A program made the position numbers and the translations under genes. From the NCBI GenBank assembly GCA_016715205.1, contig JADKBC010000049.1:434001-498000 (forward strand): a stretch of DNA of 64,000 nucleotides. The letters are read 5' to 3'. Shown one piece after another: positions 1 to 9,778 of the stretch. How positions within the stretch are numbered: position 1 is the stretch's first letter; each line of letters opens with the position of its first letter. Source of the stretch: Holophaga sp. Lineage in GTDB: Bacteria; Acidobacteriota; Holophagae; Holophagales; Holophagaceae. Below the pieces are notes generated by a model. The model was given only the letters and a program-made list of their open reading frames with translations. It did not search any database and had not been told where the DNA came from.

Positions 1-975
1 ATGGCACTGGGATTCCTGTAGTCGAGCGAAAAGGGTTTCCAGCATTTCCCCTTCTTCGGAGGTTGGAAACTCTCGCAGCATGGCCGTGCTGACCGCAGTG
101 GTGGCCGGGGCGTGGGCAAGGGCCTCGAAGAGATCCGTGCGGGTAAGGAGGCCAACCACCCCGGCTTCGCTGACCACCGGGAAATCCTGTTGAGAGCCTT
201 GCAGAATAAGTTCCACGGCGCGGGAGAACGGGTCGGTGGGAGCAATCACCCTGAAGTCCGTCAGCATGACGCGGCTGACGGGGATGCCGGCTAAGGCGGA
301 TTTCATCTGGACCATGCCGGCTTCCTGAGAAGCCCCAATCCACACGATGAAGGCGATGAAAAGGAGCATCGGGTTTCCGAACAAGCCTGCAAGGCCAAAG
401 AGCAACGCCAAACCCTGGCCGATGGCGGCCGCAATGTTCGTAGCGCGGGTGTATTCGAGCCGCATCGCCAGAACGGCCCGAAGCACTCGCCCGCCGTCCA
501 TGGGAAAGGCCGGAATGAGGTTGAAGGCGGCGAGGAACAAGTTCGCCAAGAGCAATCGCTCCAGGAACGGCCCTGTGGTCATGGTCAACTCAGCCAGGGG
601 CTTAATGGTCTGGGAGAAAAGGAGCCAGGAAAACAGGACTGCCGAAATGACCACGTTCACCAGCGGGCCGGCCAGGGCCACCCACAACTCCTGCAGTGGC
701 TTTTCCGGCATACGTTCAAGGCGGGCAATGCCGCCAATGGGGTAGAGCGTGATGTCCCGCGTTTTGATACCGAACTTCCGGGCCGTCAGCGCATGTCCGT
801 ATTCATGGAGGACCACACAGGCGAAAAGTGCCAGCACGAACAGGAGGCCCTCAATGACTCCAGATGGCCCAAGCGCCCAGTGCTGCCATGCCACGAAGGC
901 AAGGACCAGTAAGAAAGTCGCATGAATGTAGACATCGATATCGGCGTAGCGACCCAGCTTCCACTGCCACTTCAT
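1..975 (-). CDS. Site-2 protease family (M50) membrane metalloprotease with CBS domains, 3' end off window
   Basis: Integral-membrane zinc protease that would cut substrates within the membrane. 325 codons are visible before the gene runs off the left edge. The zinc motif HEYGH lies near residue 75 in a hydrophobic segment, and the second active-site motif (P-A-F-P-M-D-G-G) near residue 160, the usual M50 arrangement. Hydrophobic segments cover residues 15-220; the visible C-terminal part, from about residue 225, reads as a CBS (nucleotide-sensing) region. GGAGG sits 8 nt before the ATG at 975. The rhodanese lipoprotein gene ends 40 bp upstream on the same strand, so the two are probably co-transcribed. 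The substrate is unknown. Confidence 0.85.
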   Translation of the reverse strand, partial: MKWQWKLGRYADIDVYIHATFLLVLAFVAWQHWALGPSGVIEGLLFVLALFACVVLHEYGHALTARKFGIKTRDITLYPIGGIARLERMPEKPLQELWVALAGPLVNVVISAVLFSWLLFSQTIKPLAELTMTTGPFLERLLLANLFLAAFNLIPAFPMDGGRVLRAVLAMRLEYTRATNIAAAIGQGLALLFGLAGLFGNPMLLFIAFIVWIGASQEAGMVQMKSALAGIPVSRVMLTDFRVIAPTDPFSRAVELILQGSQQDFPVVSEAGVVGLLTRTDLFEALAHAPATTAVSTAMLREFPTSEEGEMLETLFARLQESQCH

Positions 976-1015
976 GGGAAATGCCTCCAAAAAATGAAGT
1001 TCCTAGCTCGTTTAC

Positions 1016-1444
1016 TCAGGGTGCCTTGGGATGGACAAAGGGCCCAGTGGCGGTTGGATAACCCATAGAGAGCCACGCTTGGATGCCCCCTTTCAGGTCG
1101 GTTACATCAGTGAAGCCATGCTGTTGAAGCATTTTCGCAGCCTGCTGGGTGCGGTTTCCCGAGCGGCAGTAAAGCAGGATGGGTTTGCCTTTCCAGGGCT
1201 CCAGTTCCTGGATGCGCCGGGAAAGCTCCTGGACCGGGATGAGGGCATCGGTGCCTGGGATGTTCCGATCGGTATGTTCAGCCTCGGTACGCACATCCAC
1301 GAGGAGGGCCTTCCGCCCATCAATGATCACTTTGGCTTGCTCGGGCGTGATACGTTTCACCTCCACGTCTGAAGATGAAAACCCACAAGCCTGAATCATC
1401 ACCATGAGGGATGCGGTGATAAGCCATCGAAACCGAGCGTACAT
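1016..1444 (-). CDS. Rhodanese-like domain lipoprotein
   Basis: 142-aa protein with a basic N-terminus, a hydrophobic stretch and a lipobox ending IQAC (Cys20), so probably lipid-anchored outside the cytoplasm. The remainder is one rhodanese domain with the active-site loop CRSGNR near residue 94, which keeps the catalytic cysteine. Such domains carry persulfide sulfur or bind thiols; the substrate here cannot be told. The start ATG has GGGAGG 5 nt upstream. It is followed by the site-2 protease gene on the same strand. Confidence 0.85.
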   Translation of the reverse strand: MYARFRWLITASLMVMIQACGFSSSDVEVKRITPEQAKVIIDGRKALLVDVRTEAEHTDRNIPGTDALIPVQELSRRIQELEPWKGKPILLYCRSGNRTQQAAKMLQQHGFTDVTDLKGGIQAWLSMGYPTATGPFVHPKAP

Positions 1445-1637
1445 ATTTGCCTCCCTGGTTTTTTGGATGCATCAAAAGTAGGGAAAATGCACCAAGCCCA
1501 CGATGAAAAAAGCAACTTGGGCAAGGCCATGATTCGGGGAGAACATGAGGGTATGAGACGCTTGGGGCGAAAAATCTGGGCAATGCAGCATCAACCAGAG
1601 GCTTGCCCATGCAATCCTGCGGGGATGCGGAACTCCT

Positions 1638-2513
1638 GTGGCATTGGCAAGATCGCGGGACGCCTTCGTGGGTAAGGCAGGCGGGAAGGGACGGGTGACC
1701 CTGCCAAAGGACCTGGGGGAACTTGGACTTGCATCGCCGGAGATTGAGGCCAAGTTTGATATCCCTAATCGAGCGGGCTTGGCGGCCCTGAAGGAGCTGG
1801 TCGGAAGCACGATCACCCTCATCGACAGCGGAAATCAGCCTGTCGAGTTTGTCTGCACGATGGACAAGGAGAGCTTGTACCTGGATACCTGCTTCGACAC
1901 CAAGTCCTTCCGATTATTCCAGGGTGGACGGATGGTGCGGGCAAGGCAGCGCTACGACCTGGGTGGTGGTTCCGGGCCTGAATACAGGTTCAAGAAGGCC
2001 GTGGTTCAAGCCAAGACCGCTCAAGCTACCCTTACCAGTTTTCACCCCGCAGTGATGGCTCGTGACGAGATTCGGAGTACCGAGAAATTCACATCGCCAG
2101 AGGCCTTTGCAGCAAGGCTTCCCGAACTCCTTGCGCCCGGTTCGCGGGACAAAGCGGTATTCGCCGTAAGAAAAGGATTGGCGGAGACCAAGAAGCTCAA
2201 ACCGGTGCTCGAAATCAGAGATGATCGCTTCTTCATGCGACTCTCCAAGAAGGGGAAACACGATCCGTCTGTGCCTTCCTTTTTTGTTTCCCTAGATGCG
2301 GTGCGGTACCAGGGGCTCCTTGGCAAGTGTGGACACGCGGAGGGGCTATACCTGGAGGCCGAAATTATCGATGAAATGACCACTCTTTCTTCCAGGCAAC
2401 TCCGAAGCATGCTCGCACTGCTAAACAGCCTTGCGGCCTACCTGGAACGCCGCGGACTAACGCCATCGAATATTTCAAAATACGAAGCAGGTCTGCGACT
2501 GACCGTGCTCTGA
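1638..2513 (+). CDS. CYTH-like domain protein (triphosphate-tunnel fold)
   Basis: 291 aa from a GTG start with no strong ribosome binding site, so the first 30 residues are uncertain. The order of motifs fits the CYTH/triphosphate tunnel family: EIEAKF near residue 35 (the ExExK signature), YLDTCFDT near 80, basic RARQR and EYRFKK near 100-120, LEIRDDR near 195 and YLEAEI near 240. Family members hydrolyse or make triphosphates (thiamine triphosphatase, class IV cyclase, VTC polyphosphate polymerase). Which reaction applies here cannot be decided. It stands alone between a divergent rhodanese gene and the downstream antiporter. Confidence 0.7.
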   Translation: MALARSRDAFVGKAGGKGRVTLPKDLGELGLASPEIEAKFDIPNRAGLAALKELVGSTITLIDSGNQPVEFVCTMDKESLYLDTCFDTKSFRLFQGGRMVRARQRYDLGGGSGPEYRFKKAVVQAKTAQATLTSFHPAVMARDEIRSTEKFTSPEAFAARLPELLAPGSRDKAVFAVRKGLAETKKLKPVLEIRDDRFFMRLSKKGKHDPSVPSFFVSLDAVRYQGLLGKCGHAEGLYLEAEIIDEMTTLSSRQLRSMLALLNSLAAYLERRGLTPSNISKYEAGLRLTVL

Positions 2514-2647
2514 GGGTCGGTCGTATCCATGGTCATCGAACCCGCACGAATCCAAGGGATCCTGCGTCTCTTTGCTCCATTCTCAACGAAATAGCTCTAG
2601 CGCCCTTGGCAAGGACAGACTCAACCCATCCGTGGTTGAATCCTCCT

Positions 2648-4663
2648 ATGCATGAAGTTCCGCGCCTCCTGATAGACCTGGCCATGGTGCTCGGAGTGGG
2701 AGCTTTGACGAGTCTACTGTTCCGGTGGCTACGCCTGCCGGTGGTGCTGGGCTACGTGCTGGCGGGGCTGGTGGTGGGTCCCCACGTCCCGATCCCCCTC
2801 GTGGCAGATGAGGGGAACGTGCGGACCCTCGCGGACCTCGGGGTCGTCCTCCTGATGTTCAGCATTGGGCTCGAATTCAGCCTTGGCAAACTCTTCCGAG
2901 CAGGCCCCACAGCCCTCTTGATGGGTTCCGTGCAGGTAGGTTTTGCCATGGCCCTGGGGTTCTTGGGTGCCAGCAGTTTGGGCTGGACCTCTGGCGAAGC
3001 CCTCTTCATGGGGGCGGCCCTTGCCATCGGCAGCACCATGGTGTTGGCCAAGCTCTTCGAGGAGCATCGCCCCAGTCGGGCCTTGCGAAGTGCCGTAATG
3101 TCGGTACTCGTGGTCCAGGACCTGTTCGCGATCCTCCTCCTGACCGGCCTCTCCACCTATGCGCGTCTTGGAGGACTCCCGGCGGTTGAGCTGGGGCACA
3201 CCCTCGCGCGCCTCGCTGCCTTCCTGGTTCTGGTCCTGGGATTGGGAAACCTCGTCGTTCCTCGCCTCCTCCGCTGGGTGGCTGACCATGCCCGGCCAGA
3301 AAGCCTTCTCATCGCGTCCACGGCCCTTTGTTTCGTTCTGGCTGCAGGGGCAGCCAAATCCGGATTTTCCCTGGCCCTGGGAGCTTTTTTGGCCGGAATG
3401 TTGGCTGCTGAAAGCGGGCGCGTGCGGCTCATCGAGCATCTGGTTAGTCCGGTAAAAAATCTTTTCGCGGCGATTTTCTTCGTTGCGGTGGGCATGATGC
3501 TGGACCCACGATTTCTTCCTTCCCAGATAGGACCCATCCTTCTCTTTACAGCCCTCGTGCCGATTGGAAACCTAATCTCCCTCACCGCCGGGGGGGTGCT
3601 GGCCGGTCTTCCCGTTCGCACGAGCCTCCAGGCAGGCCTGGTCCTCGGGCAGACGGGGGAATTCGGCTATATCATCCTCGGCCTGGGGGTCGCAGCCGGC
3701 GTGGTTCGGCCCGAGCTTTTCTCCGTAGGGGTTGCGGTGGGCGTGCTTACGACCTTCCTGACTGCGGGAGTGATAAAAAACTCCGGCCGACTGGCCCACA
3801 CGCTGGAGATGCGGCTACCGGCCTTTCTCCAGGCCAACCTCGGCTTGTACCAGGCCTGGGCCGAATCCTTGCGCCAGCGTGGTATTCGCCGGGGTGAGGT
3901 TAGGGAACTGCGTCGGCCGACCCTCTTCCTCACCCTCGATGGCATTCTGCTCGCGGCCCTGGTCGTGGGACATCACCTCCTCATGAACCGGTGGGAGAGT
4001 TGGCTCGCGGAACGCTTTTCCTGGCCCTATGTCGCGGTCCAGACCCTTCTGTCGGCCACCCTTGGGTTGGCGACGGCTTTCCTGCTACTGGGCATGCTCC
4101 GTCAGGGGAAGGTTCTGGCCCGTCATTTGGCGGTCCTAGCACCCAATCCGGAAGGTTCCGGGTCGGGCAGGCGAGGGCGGCACCTCTTGGCGGGGGGCCT
4201 CCGCATCGCGGTTGTTCTCATGGTCGGTCTGCCCATGGTCGCCTTCCTCCTGGCCTTCGCTCCCCGGGGGCCGCTCCTTTTGGTGGCCCTGGCTGTGTGG
4301 TCCGGCACCATGATCATTCAATTTCTGCGGGGGCGGCGCCTTCATCGAGAGCTGCCAGGCACTGCGGAATGGCTCCTGGCCAGGGTTCGTGAACCCTGGG
4401 GGGGAGTGGTGGTTGGTCAGCCCAAGGGTCACGGTACCCTGCGAACCCTGCGGATCGGATCCTCCTGCCCCTCCCTGCACCGGAGCCTGAAAGATCTGGA
4501 TCTCCAGGGTCGGGCTGGAGTCACCCTCGTGGCCTTGATGCGAGAGGGGCTCATGCTCCCCCTGCATCCTACGCCGGTCCTTCAGGAAGGCGACCTGCTG
4601 GCCCTGGCCGGACCGGATGGGGCCTTGGACGAGGCCGAGGCCCTGCTAAGCGAGCCGGAATGA
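2648..4663 (+). CDS. CPA2-family cation:proton antiporter with C-terminal RCK_C/TrkA-C domain
   Basis: 671 aa. Residues 1-370 form about 12 hydrophobic segments of the Na+/H+ exchanger (KefB-like) fold, with family motifs such as VVLGYVLAGLVVGP and LGQTGEFGYI. A further membrane region spans about 415-555, and residues 590-671 resemble a TrkA-C (RCK_C) regulatory domain. The nucleotide-binding TrkA-N domain typical of KefB/KefC is not seen. The first ATG after a possible TTG at 2606 was chosen as start because the extra 14 residues are not family-like. It probably exchanges K+ or Na+ for H+. Confidence 0.85.
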   Translation: MHEVPRLLIDLAMVLGVGALTSLLFRWLRLPVVLGYVLAGLVVGPHVPIPLVADEGNVRTLADLGVVLLMFSIGLEFSLGKLFRAGPTALLMGSVQVGFAMALGFLGASSLGWTSGEALFMGAALAIGSTMVLAKLFEEHRPSRALRSAVMSVLVVQDLFAILLLTGLSTYARLGGLPAVELGHTLARLAAFLVLVLGLGNLVVPRLLRWVADHARPESLLIASTALCFVLAAGAAKSGFSLALGAFLAGMLAAESGRVRLIEHLVSPVKNLFAAIFFVAVGMMLDPRFLPSQIGPILLFTALVPIGNLISLTAGGVLAGLPVRTSLQAGLVLGQTGEFGYIILGLGVAAGVVRPELFSVGVAVGVLTTFLTAGVIKNSGRLAHTLEMRLPAFLQANLGLYQAWAESLRQRGIRRGEVRELRRPTLFLTLDGILLAALVVGHHLLMNRWESWLAERFSWPYVAVQTLLSATLGLATAFLLLGMLRQGKVLARHLAVLAPNPEGSGSGRRGRHLLAGGLRIAVVLMVGLPMVAFLLAFAPRGPLLLVALAVWSGTMIIQFLRGRRLHRELPGTAEWLLARVREPWGGVVVGQPKGHGTLRTLRIGSSCPSLHRSLKDLDLQGRAGVTLVALMREGLMLPLHPTPVLQEGDLLALAGPDGALDEAEALLSEPE

Positions 4664-4701
4664 GCTCGGATTTTTCGTTTGATGCTGACTAGAAAAAACT
4701 A

Positions 4702-4803
4702 AATCACGGACACAAAACACAGAAAACCGAGAAGTCAGAGGTGAAATTACTCAACTTTTCCTGCCCCGATCTTTCGCCGTGGCCTCTGTGTCTCCGTGGT
4801 TCC
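4702..4803. repeat. Imperfect inverted copies of an intergenic CACGGA-CACA repeat
   Basis: Between the convergent antiporter and ATPase genes, 4702-4727 (plus strand, AATCACGGACACAAAACACA) and 4781-4803 (minus strand, reading GGAACCACGGAGACACAGAG) are related in opposite orientation. The spacer is AT-rich and has no gene. It looks like a dispersed non-coding repeat; possible terminator function is unproven because there is no clean stem plus T-run. Confidence 0.35.
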
Positions 4804-4839
4804 TTCTTGGCTATTTATTTGCAGCCGCACGATTTGGGT

Positions 4840-7542
4840 TCACCGCTGCTTGGTCCGACGGCGTCGCCAAGCCTTTTCCAGACTCACGATGGGCAGCACC
4901 AGGAGGCTCACCCCCACGGCCTTGGCCCACTCACTTGCATCCAGGGCCGCGGTATGGAAGAGCCCTTGGAGCTGAGGAACATGCACCAGCGCCACCTGGA
5001 GCAGCACAAGGAGAATGATGCCGCCGTACACCAGGGGGTTGGTGAAGAGCCCCATCTTCCAGAAACCATCCTTCAAGCTTCGGCAGTTGAGCAGGTAAAA
5101 GGCCTGCATCAGGGCCAGGGTGGTGACTGCCAGGGTCTGGGCCTTGCGCAGGGTGAGGTCCGGGGGCAGTCCCTGGGTTTGGTTCATCTCCCACAGGAAA
5201 AGGCCCAGGGTTCCTGCTGCGAAAAGGGAGCCAGCCAGCAGGGTGCGTCCGGCCACGAAGCGGCCGAAAAGGGGCTCACCCGGGCGTCTCGGTGGGCGCT
5301 CCATGAGGTTGGGTTCCGGGGCTTCGAAGGCAATGGGAAGGGCCAGGGTTACGGTCACCACCAGATTGATCCAGAGGATCTGGACCGGAAGAATCGGAAG
5401 CAGGGGCGTTCCATCCCGGAAGGGAAAGAAGAGAACCGCCACCAGAAGCACCATGGCTTGGCCGAGATTGGTGGGCAGGGCGAAAGCTAGGGCCTTGACC
5501 AGGTTGTCGTAAACCCGGCGGCCTTCTGCCACGGCAGACCGAATGGAGGCAAAGTCATCGTCCATTAGCACCATGTCTGCCGCCTCGCGGCTCACGGCCG
5601 TGCCGGTGATTCCCATGGCCACGCCGATGTCGGCGCGTTTCAAGGCCGGAGCGTCATTTACGCCATCCCCGGTCATGGCCACCACCTCCCCCTGGGCCTG
5701 GAGAGCCTGCACAATCCTCAGCTTGTGTTCCGGGCTAACTCGGGCGAAGACATGGGCCTCCCGGACGATCCGGGCGAAGCCTTCGGCATCGAGGGCATCC
5801 AGCTCTCGGCCTGTAACCGCCCCCCGGGGGCTGTGCAAGCCGAGTTCCCGGCCGATGGCCTCGGCGGTGCCGGGATGATCCCCGGTGATCATCTTGACGG
5901 TGATCCCGGCGCGCCTGCAGTCCGCAATGGCCTGGATGGATTCAGGGCGGGGGGGATCGATCATGCCCTGGAGCCCCAGGAAGGTCAGGTCTTGCACATC
6001 CTCATGGGCCATCCGGTCCCCTGGGAAGGGCCGCTCCGCCAAGGCGAGCACCCGCATCCCCTGACCGGCCAGCCGCGCAGCCTCCGCTTCCACTGCCGGG
6101 ACGTCCAGGGGCGCACCTTGAGCATCTCGGATGCAACGCGCCAGCAGCACCTCCGGGGCTCCCTTGGCGAGCAGGTGGCGGCCACTGTTCAGATCGTGCA
6201 GGGTGGCCATGTACTTGTGCTCGCTTTCAAAGGGGATCACATCCAAGCGCGGATGGGCATCCCGCAGTTCACGACTCCGCAGACCTGCTCGTTCCGCCAC
6301 CACCACCAGGGCTCCTTCCGTTGGATCCCCGTGCAGTACGGTCCTGCCCTCTTCCTCCGTGAACGTGGCATCGCTGCAAAGGGCCCCGGCTTGGAGGAGC
6401 CGCGCCAGGTCGGCTGGGGCTGCTTCCAGCACGCGTCCATCCAAAAGAAACCGACCGACCGGAGAGTAGCCGATCCCTTCCACCCGGACTTCGGTTTGTC
6501 CGGTCCAGAGGATGCGCACACTCATCTCATTGCGTGTGAGCGTACCGGTCTTGTCCGAGCAGATGACGGTCGTGGCACCGAGGGTTTCCACCGCCGGGAG
6601 GCTGCGGATCACCGAGCGCCGCTGGGCCATGCGCCGCACCCCGATGGCGAGGGCGATGCTGATGACGGCGGGCAGGCCCTCTGGGATGGCAGCTACCGCG
6701 AGGCTAAGGGCTGCGAGCGCTCCGTCCGCCGCCCCCCAGCCCCGGGCCAGGCCCACCAGGAAGACCAGGAATGCCACTCCCAAGATGGCCCAGGTGAGCT
6801 GTCGGCCCAGGCGGTCCATGTCCCGCATGAGTGGCGTTTCCACCGTGGCCGTATCGCGCATGAGTTCAGAAATGTGGCCCAGCTCGGTCTGGGCGCCCGT
6901 GCCCACCACTAAGCCCGTGGCGGTGCCGACGGCGACGAGGGTGCCACTGAAGGCCATGGAGGTGCGATCCCCCAGGGCGGCCCCTGGATCGACCTCCGGT
7001 ATGCCCTTGGCGGTGGGGAGGCTCTCCCCGGTGAGGGCGGATTCCACCACCTGAAGATCCCGCACCTCGATCAAGCGCAGATCCGCGGGTACGCGGTCCC
7101 CACTCTGGAGGAAGACCAGATCACCCCGCACCAAATCAGAGACTGGAAGGCCCCGCCGCTGGCCATCCCGGAGCACCATGGCTTGCTCTGGCACCATGTC
7201 CGCAAGGGAGGCGATGGCTCGTCCGGCTTTGAGCTCCTGGACGAAGCCGATGAGGGCGTTGAGCACCACCACCGACAGGACCACGCCGGCATCCGTGGGT
7301 TTTCCCATGAGCAGGGCGAGGGCGGCGCTTCCGAGCAGGACCAGGATGAGGGGATTGGCCACCTGTCGGCCGAGGAGCACCAGCATGGATTCCCCCGAGG
7401 CCCGGGGCAGGAGGTTGGGGCCATTCTCGCTCAAGCGCTGCTGAGCCTCGAGAGTGCTCAGGCCCTCGGTCCGCCCTTGTGCAACCCGAAGGGATTCCTC
7501 AAGCGGAAGGGCATGCCAGCGAGGTCGAGCGTCTGAATTCAA
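4840..7542 (-). CDS. P2-type cation-transporting P-type ATPase
   Basis: About 900 aa with all P-type ATPase landmarks: N-terminal cation-ATPase domain (WHALPLEESL), TGES actuator loop, AIPEGLPA in the fourth membrane helix (a P2A/SERCA-like ion-binding signature), phosphorylation site CSDKTGTLT, and hinge TGDGVNDAPALK. Several C-terminal membrane helices follow. Ca2+ is the most likely cargo, but Mg2+ or other ions cannot be excluded. Start is uncertain: TTG at 7542 has GGAG 8 nt upstream and gives a short N-terminus; a further in-frame TTG lies at 7599. It is convergent with the antiporter gene. Confidence 0.9.
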   Translation of the reverse strand: MNSDARPRWHALPLEESLRVAQGRTEGLSTLEAQQRLSENGPNLLPRASGESMLVLLGRQVANPLILVLLGSAALALLMGKPTDAGVVLSVVVLNALIGFVQELKAGRAIASLADMVPEQAMVLRDGQRRGLPVSDLVRGDLVFLQSGDRVPADLRLIEVRDLQVVESALTGESLPTAKGIPEVDPGAALGDRTSMAFSGTLVAVGTATGLVVGTGAQTELGHISELMRDTATVETPLMRDMDRLGRQLTWAILGVAFLVFLVGLARGWGAADGALAALSLAVAAIPEGLPAVISIALAIGVRRMAQRRSVIRSLPAVETLGATTVICSDKTGTLTRNEMSVRILWTGQTEVRVEGIGYSPVGRFLLDGRVLEAAPADLARLLQAGALCSDATFTEEEGRTVLHGDPTEGALVVVAERAGLRSRELRDAHPRLDVIPFESEHKYMATLHDLNSGRHLLAKGAPEVLLARCIRDAQGAPLDVPAVEAEAARLAGQGMRVLALAERPFPGDRMAHEDVQDLTFLGLQGMIDPPRPESIQAIADCRRAGITVKMITGDHPGTAEAIGRELGLHSPRGAVTGRELDALDAEGFARIVREAHVFARVSPEHKLRIVQALQAQGEVVAMTGDGVNDAPALKRADIGVAMGITGTAVSREAADMVLMDDDFASIRSAVAEGRRVYDNLVKALAFALPTNLGQAMVLLVAVLFFPFRDGTPLLPILPVQILWINLVVTVTLALPIAFEAPEPNLMERPPRRPGEPLFGRFVAGRTLLAGSLFAAGTLGLFLWEMNQTQGLPPDLTLRKAQTLAVTTLALMQAFYLLNCRSLKDGFWKMGLFTNPLVYGGIILLVLLQVALVHVPQLQGLFHTAALDASEWAKAVGVSLLVLPIVSLEKAWRRRRTKQR

Positions 7543-7695
7543 TTGGGTTTCTCCGAAAAACGAATGAAGGCGAGGGGCCGAAGAATAAAGGTCCTCCAAG
7601 TTTCCCAGAGGAAGGCCACTGTGGTGGCCGCGAGATTTAAGGCCAACCTGAATGCGATGAATTTGCGAAAGGATTCCGGCAAAGGTTTCAACAGG

Positions 7696-8334
7696 TCAAA
7701 CCTCTGTTTTGGGTTCAGGCTGTACCAGGCCCATCGAAAGGTAGATGCTCGTAACTCGCTCCACGCTTATCCTCGCCGGCCTTACCCGGTCCACAGGAAC
7801 ATAGAGCAGGCCACCGCCGATGGGTACGGGAGCCGTGGGAACCAGAACCGCAAGGTAGGGACTCCCCTCGATGTCGATGGGTTCGGGATTGGGAAGCAAG
7901 GCCAGAACGGCCACGCTGCCCTCGCCGAAGAAACACCAAACAGGGCGCATGGCCGCGAGATCAGCCTCCTTGCGCTGATCCAGGAGCCCCACGAACCGAT
8001 CCGCCAGGCTGTAGAGGCTTCCCACCAAGGGGATCCGCCGGATGGCGGCCTCCGCAAAGCGTGTCAGGGGTTGCTGAATCCGAGACTGCACCAGCAACCC
8101 GAGAGGAAAAACCACCAGGAGGAGAAGCAGGAAGCCTGCGAAATATTCAAGCGCTGGGTGGGCCACAAAGGGCTGTCCAAGGAAAACAAAGAAACGCCCT
8201 AACGGACTACCTGGACCCAGGTAGACATGCACAAGCTTGGCCAGCCACGCAAGCAGCAGCAGCGTGAGGCCAAGGGGCAAAAGGGCCAGCAGGCCTGCGA
8301 TCCAGATCCCAAAAAGCCTTCTTGAAAGCCCCAT
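7696..8334 (-). CDS. DUF502 family membrane protein
   Basis: 212 aa. Two strongly hydrophobic segments (about residues 8-32 and 60-85) are followed by a conserved soluble region with the DUF502 look (IRRIPLVGSLYSLADRF, then VPTAPVPIGGGLLYVP). The cellular function of this family is unknown. AAGGA lies 7 nt before the ATG. The P-type ATPase gene follows on the same strand after about 150 bp. Confidence 0.8.
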   Translation of the reverse strand: MGLSRRLFGIWIAGLLALLPLGLTLLLLAWLAKLVHVYLGPGSPLGRFFVFLGQPFVAHPALEYFAGFLLLLLVVFPLGLLVQSRIQQPLTRFAEAAIRRIPLVGSLYSLADRFVGLLDQRKEADLAAMRPVWCFFGEGSVAVLALLPNPEPIDIEGSPYLAVLVPTAPVPIGGGLLYVPVDRVRPARISVERVTSIYLSMGLVQPEPKTEV

Positions 8335-8476
8335 CAATTATTCCTTTCTCCGTGCCGATTCCCAAATGTAACCTCGCCCCGGGGAAATGCAGCTACCCAC
8401 GCATTGAGATGGTGGGTAATTCAGGCGGGTGGGGTTGCGCTACTCAGCCACAAAAGCCTGAATGTGAATCAGCGGT

Positions 8477-9778
8477 TCACATCCGCCAAACCACCAACAG
8501 TCCCATCGTGCCCACCACTAGCAATCCTATGAAAATGATCGTAATCCGTCGACCAAAGGCCCAACCGCCAGCAAAACCAGCCATGCCTGCCTTCACCAAA
8601 GTATTGGAGGCCACACCCAGCAGGATGGTGGTTACAGCCACCGGAGTGCGGATGCTGCCGGTCTGTGCCAAACGGGTCATGGAGAGGGTTATGGCATCCA
8701 CATCCGTGGTGCCCGCCAGGACACCGGTCAAATAGGTGGCACCCTCCCCAAAATAGGTGGTTGCAGCCTTGGCACCCAGCAGTACCAACGCAAAGAAAGC
8801 CGCAAACTTAAAGGCGGTGGTCAGCTCAAAGGGGTTTTTGAGTTGGATGTCGCCCGCCTCGGTGCTTGCCTTTGCCGCAGAGTTTCGCCACAACCAGGCG
8901 CTCGTCATGAAGCCACCCCCGGCCATGGCGCAAAGGGGGATGGCCAGGGGCGGCACGAGGGCTGGTGCCAGGATGACTACGGTAACCAATACCCACAAAA
9001 ACATGATGGATGAGGCCAGGACAATCGCCATGGCAAAGGAATCCACCAGGCGAGGTTCCTCTTTGGCTCGCCCTGAAAGCGAAAGCGTAACGGCCGTTGA
9101 TGAGGCTAGGCCCCCCAGGATGCCTGTTAGTCCCAGTCCCTGATGTGTGCCCAACGCTCGCACGGCCACAAAGCCCGTGAAACTGATGCCCGCAATCAAT
9201 ACAACCATCAAACCAATCTTGTAGGGATTTAGAACATCCAGCGGCCCCATGGTTTGGTTGGGAAGCTGGGGGAGGATTACCAGGGCCACCAGAAGGAATT
9301 TAAGGGTGGCAAAAAGGTCCTCCTTGGAAGCCTTCCGTGCTAGGTCGTGGAGTTTGGGCTTCACACTCAACAGGAGGGTCGCCACCACAGACACCGAAGA
9401 CACCACAACGATTTTCTGGTGCACCGGGAGCACACCTTCCCCCGCAGCGGCAAGTGCTCCCAGCAAAAAGGTGAGCAAGATGGCGACTTCGGAGGTGAGC
9501 CCCCGGGAGCCTGTGGTCCGCAAATCGTGAGCGTAAGAAAGGGCGAGAAACATTAGGAAGCCACCCACGACCACCAAGAGCAAGCCCACCCCCGCCTGAC
9601 GCGTCATCAGCATGGTGCAAGCGCCGACAATGGCCACCAGAGGATGGGTTCGCACCCCACCCAGGATCTCCCGACCCTCATGGGTATCGGTGTTGGCGTT
9701 CTGTTGCCGTTCCAACCCAATCAGCAAGCCCGCGAAAATGGCGAGGAGAAGGGACAGAAAAGGCTCGTACTGGGCCAT
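8477..9778 (-). CDS. MgtC/SapB-like and DUF4010 domain membrane protein
   Basis: 433 aa, almost wholly hydrophobic. Residues 1-140 resemble the MgtC/SapB N-terminal membrane domain (LLIGLERQ, then GGVRTHPLVAIVGA), and roughly residues 190-400 match the DUF4010 pattern (LASSTAVTLS, then AGTTDVDAITLS). Proteins of this architecture are common and functionally undefined, possibly linked to magnesium or membrane stress. The internal ATG at 9778 was preferred over the 20-codon longer reading because GCGGAG sits 5 nt upstream. Confidence 0.8.
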   Translation of the reverse strand: MAQYEPFLSLLLAIFAGLLIGLERQQNANTDTHEGREILGGVRTHPLVAIVGACTMLMTRQAGVGLLLVVVGGFLMFLALSYAHDLRTTGSRGLTSEVAILLTFLLGALAAAGEGVLPVHQKIVVVSSVSVVATLLLSVKPKLHDLARKASKEDLFATLKFLLVALVILPQLPNQTMGPLDVLNPYKIGLMVVLIAGISFTGFVAVRALGTHQGLGLTGILGGLASSTAVTLSLSGRAKEEPRLVDSFAMAIVLASSIMFLWVLVTVVILAPALVPPLAIPLCAMAGGGFMTSAWLWRNSAAKASTEAGDIQLKNPFELTTAFKFAAFFALVLLGAKAATTYFGEGATYLTGVLAGTTDVDAITLSMTRLAQTGSIRTPVAVTTILLGVASNTLVKAGMAGFAGGWAFGRRITIIFIGLLVVGTMGLLVVWRM

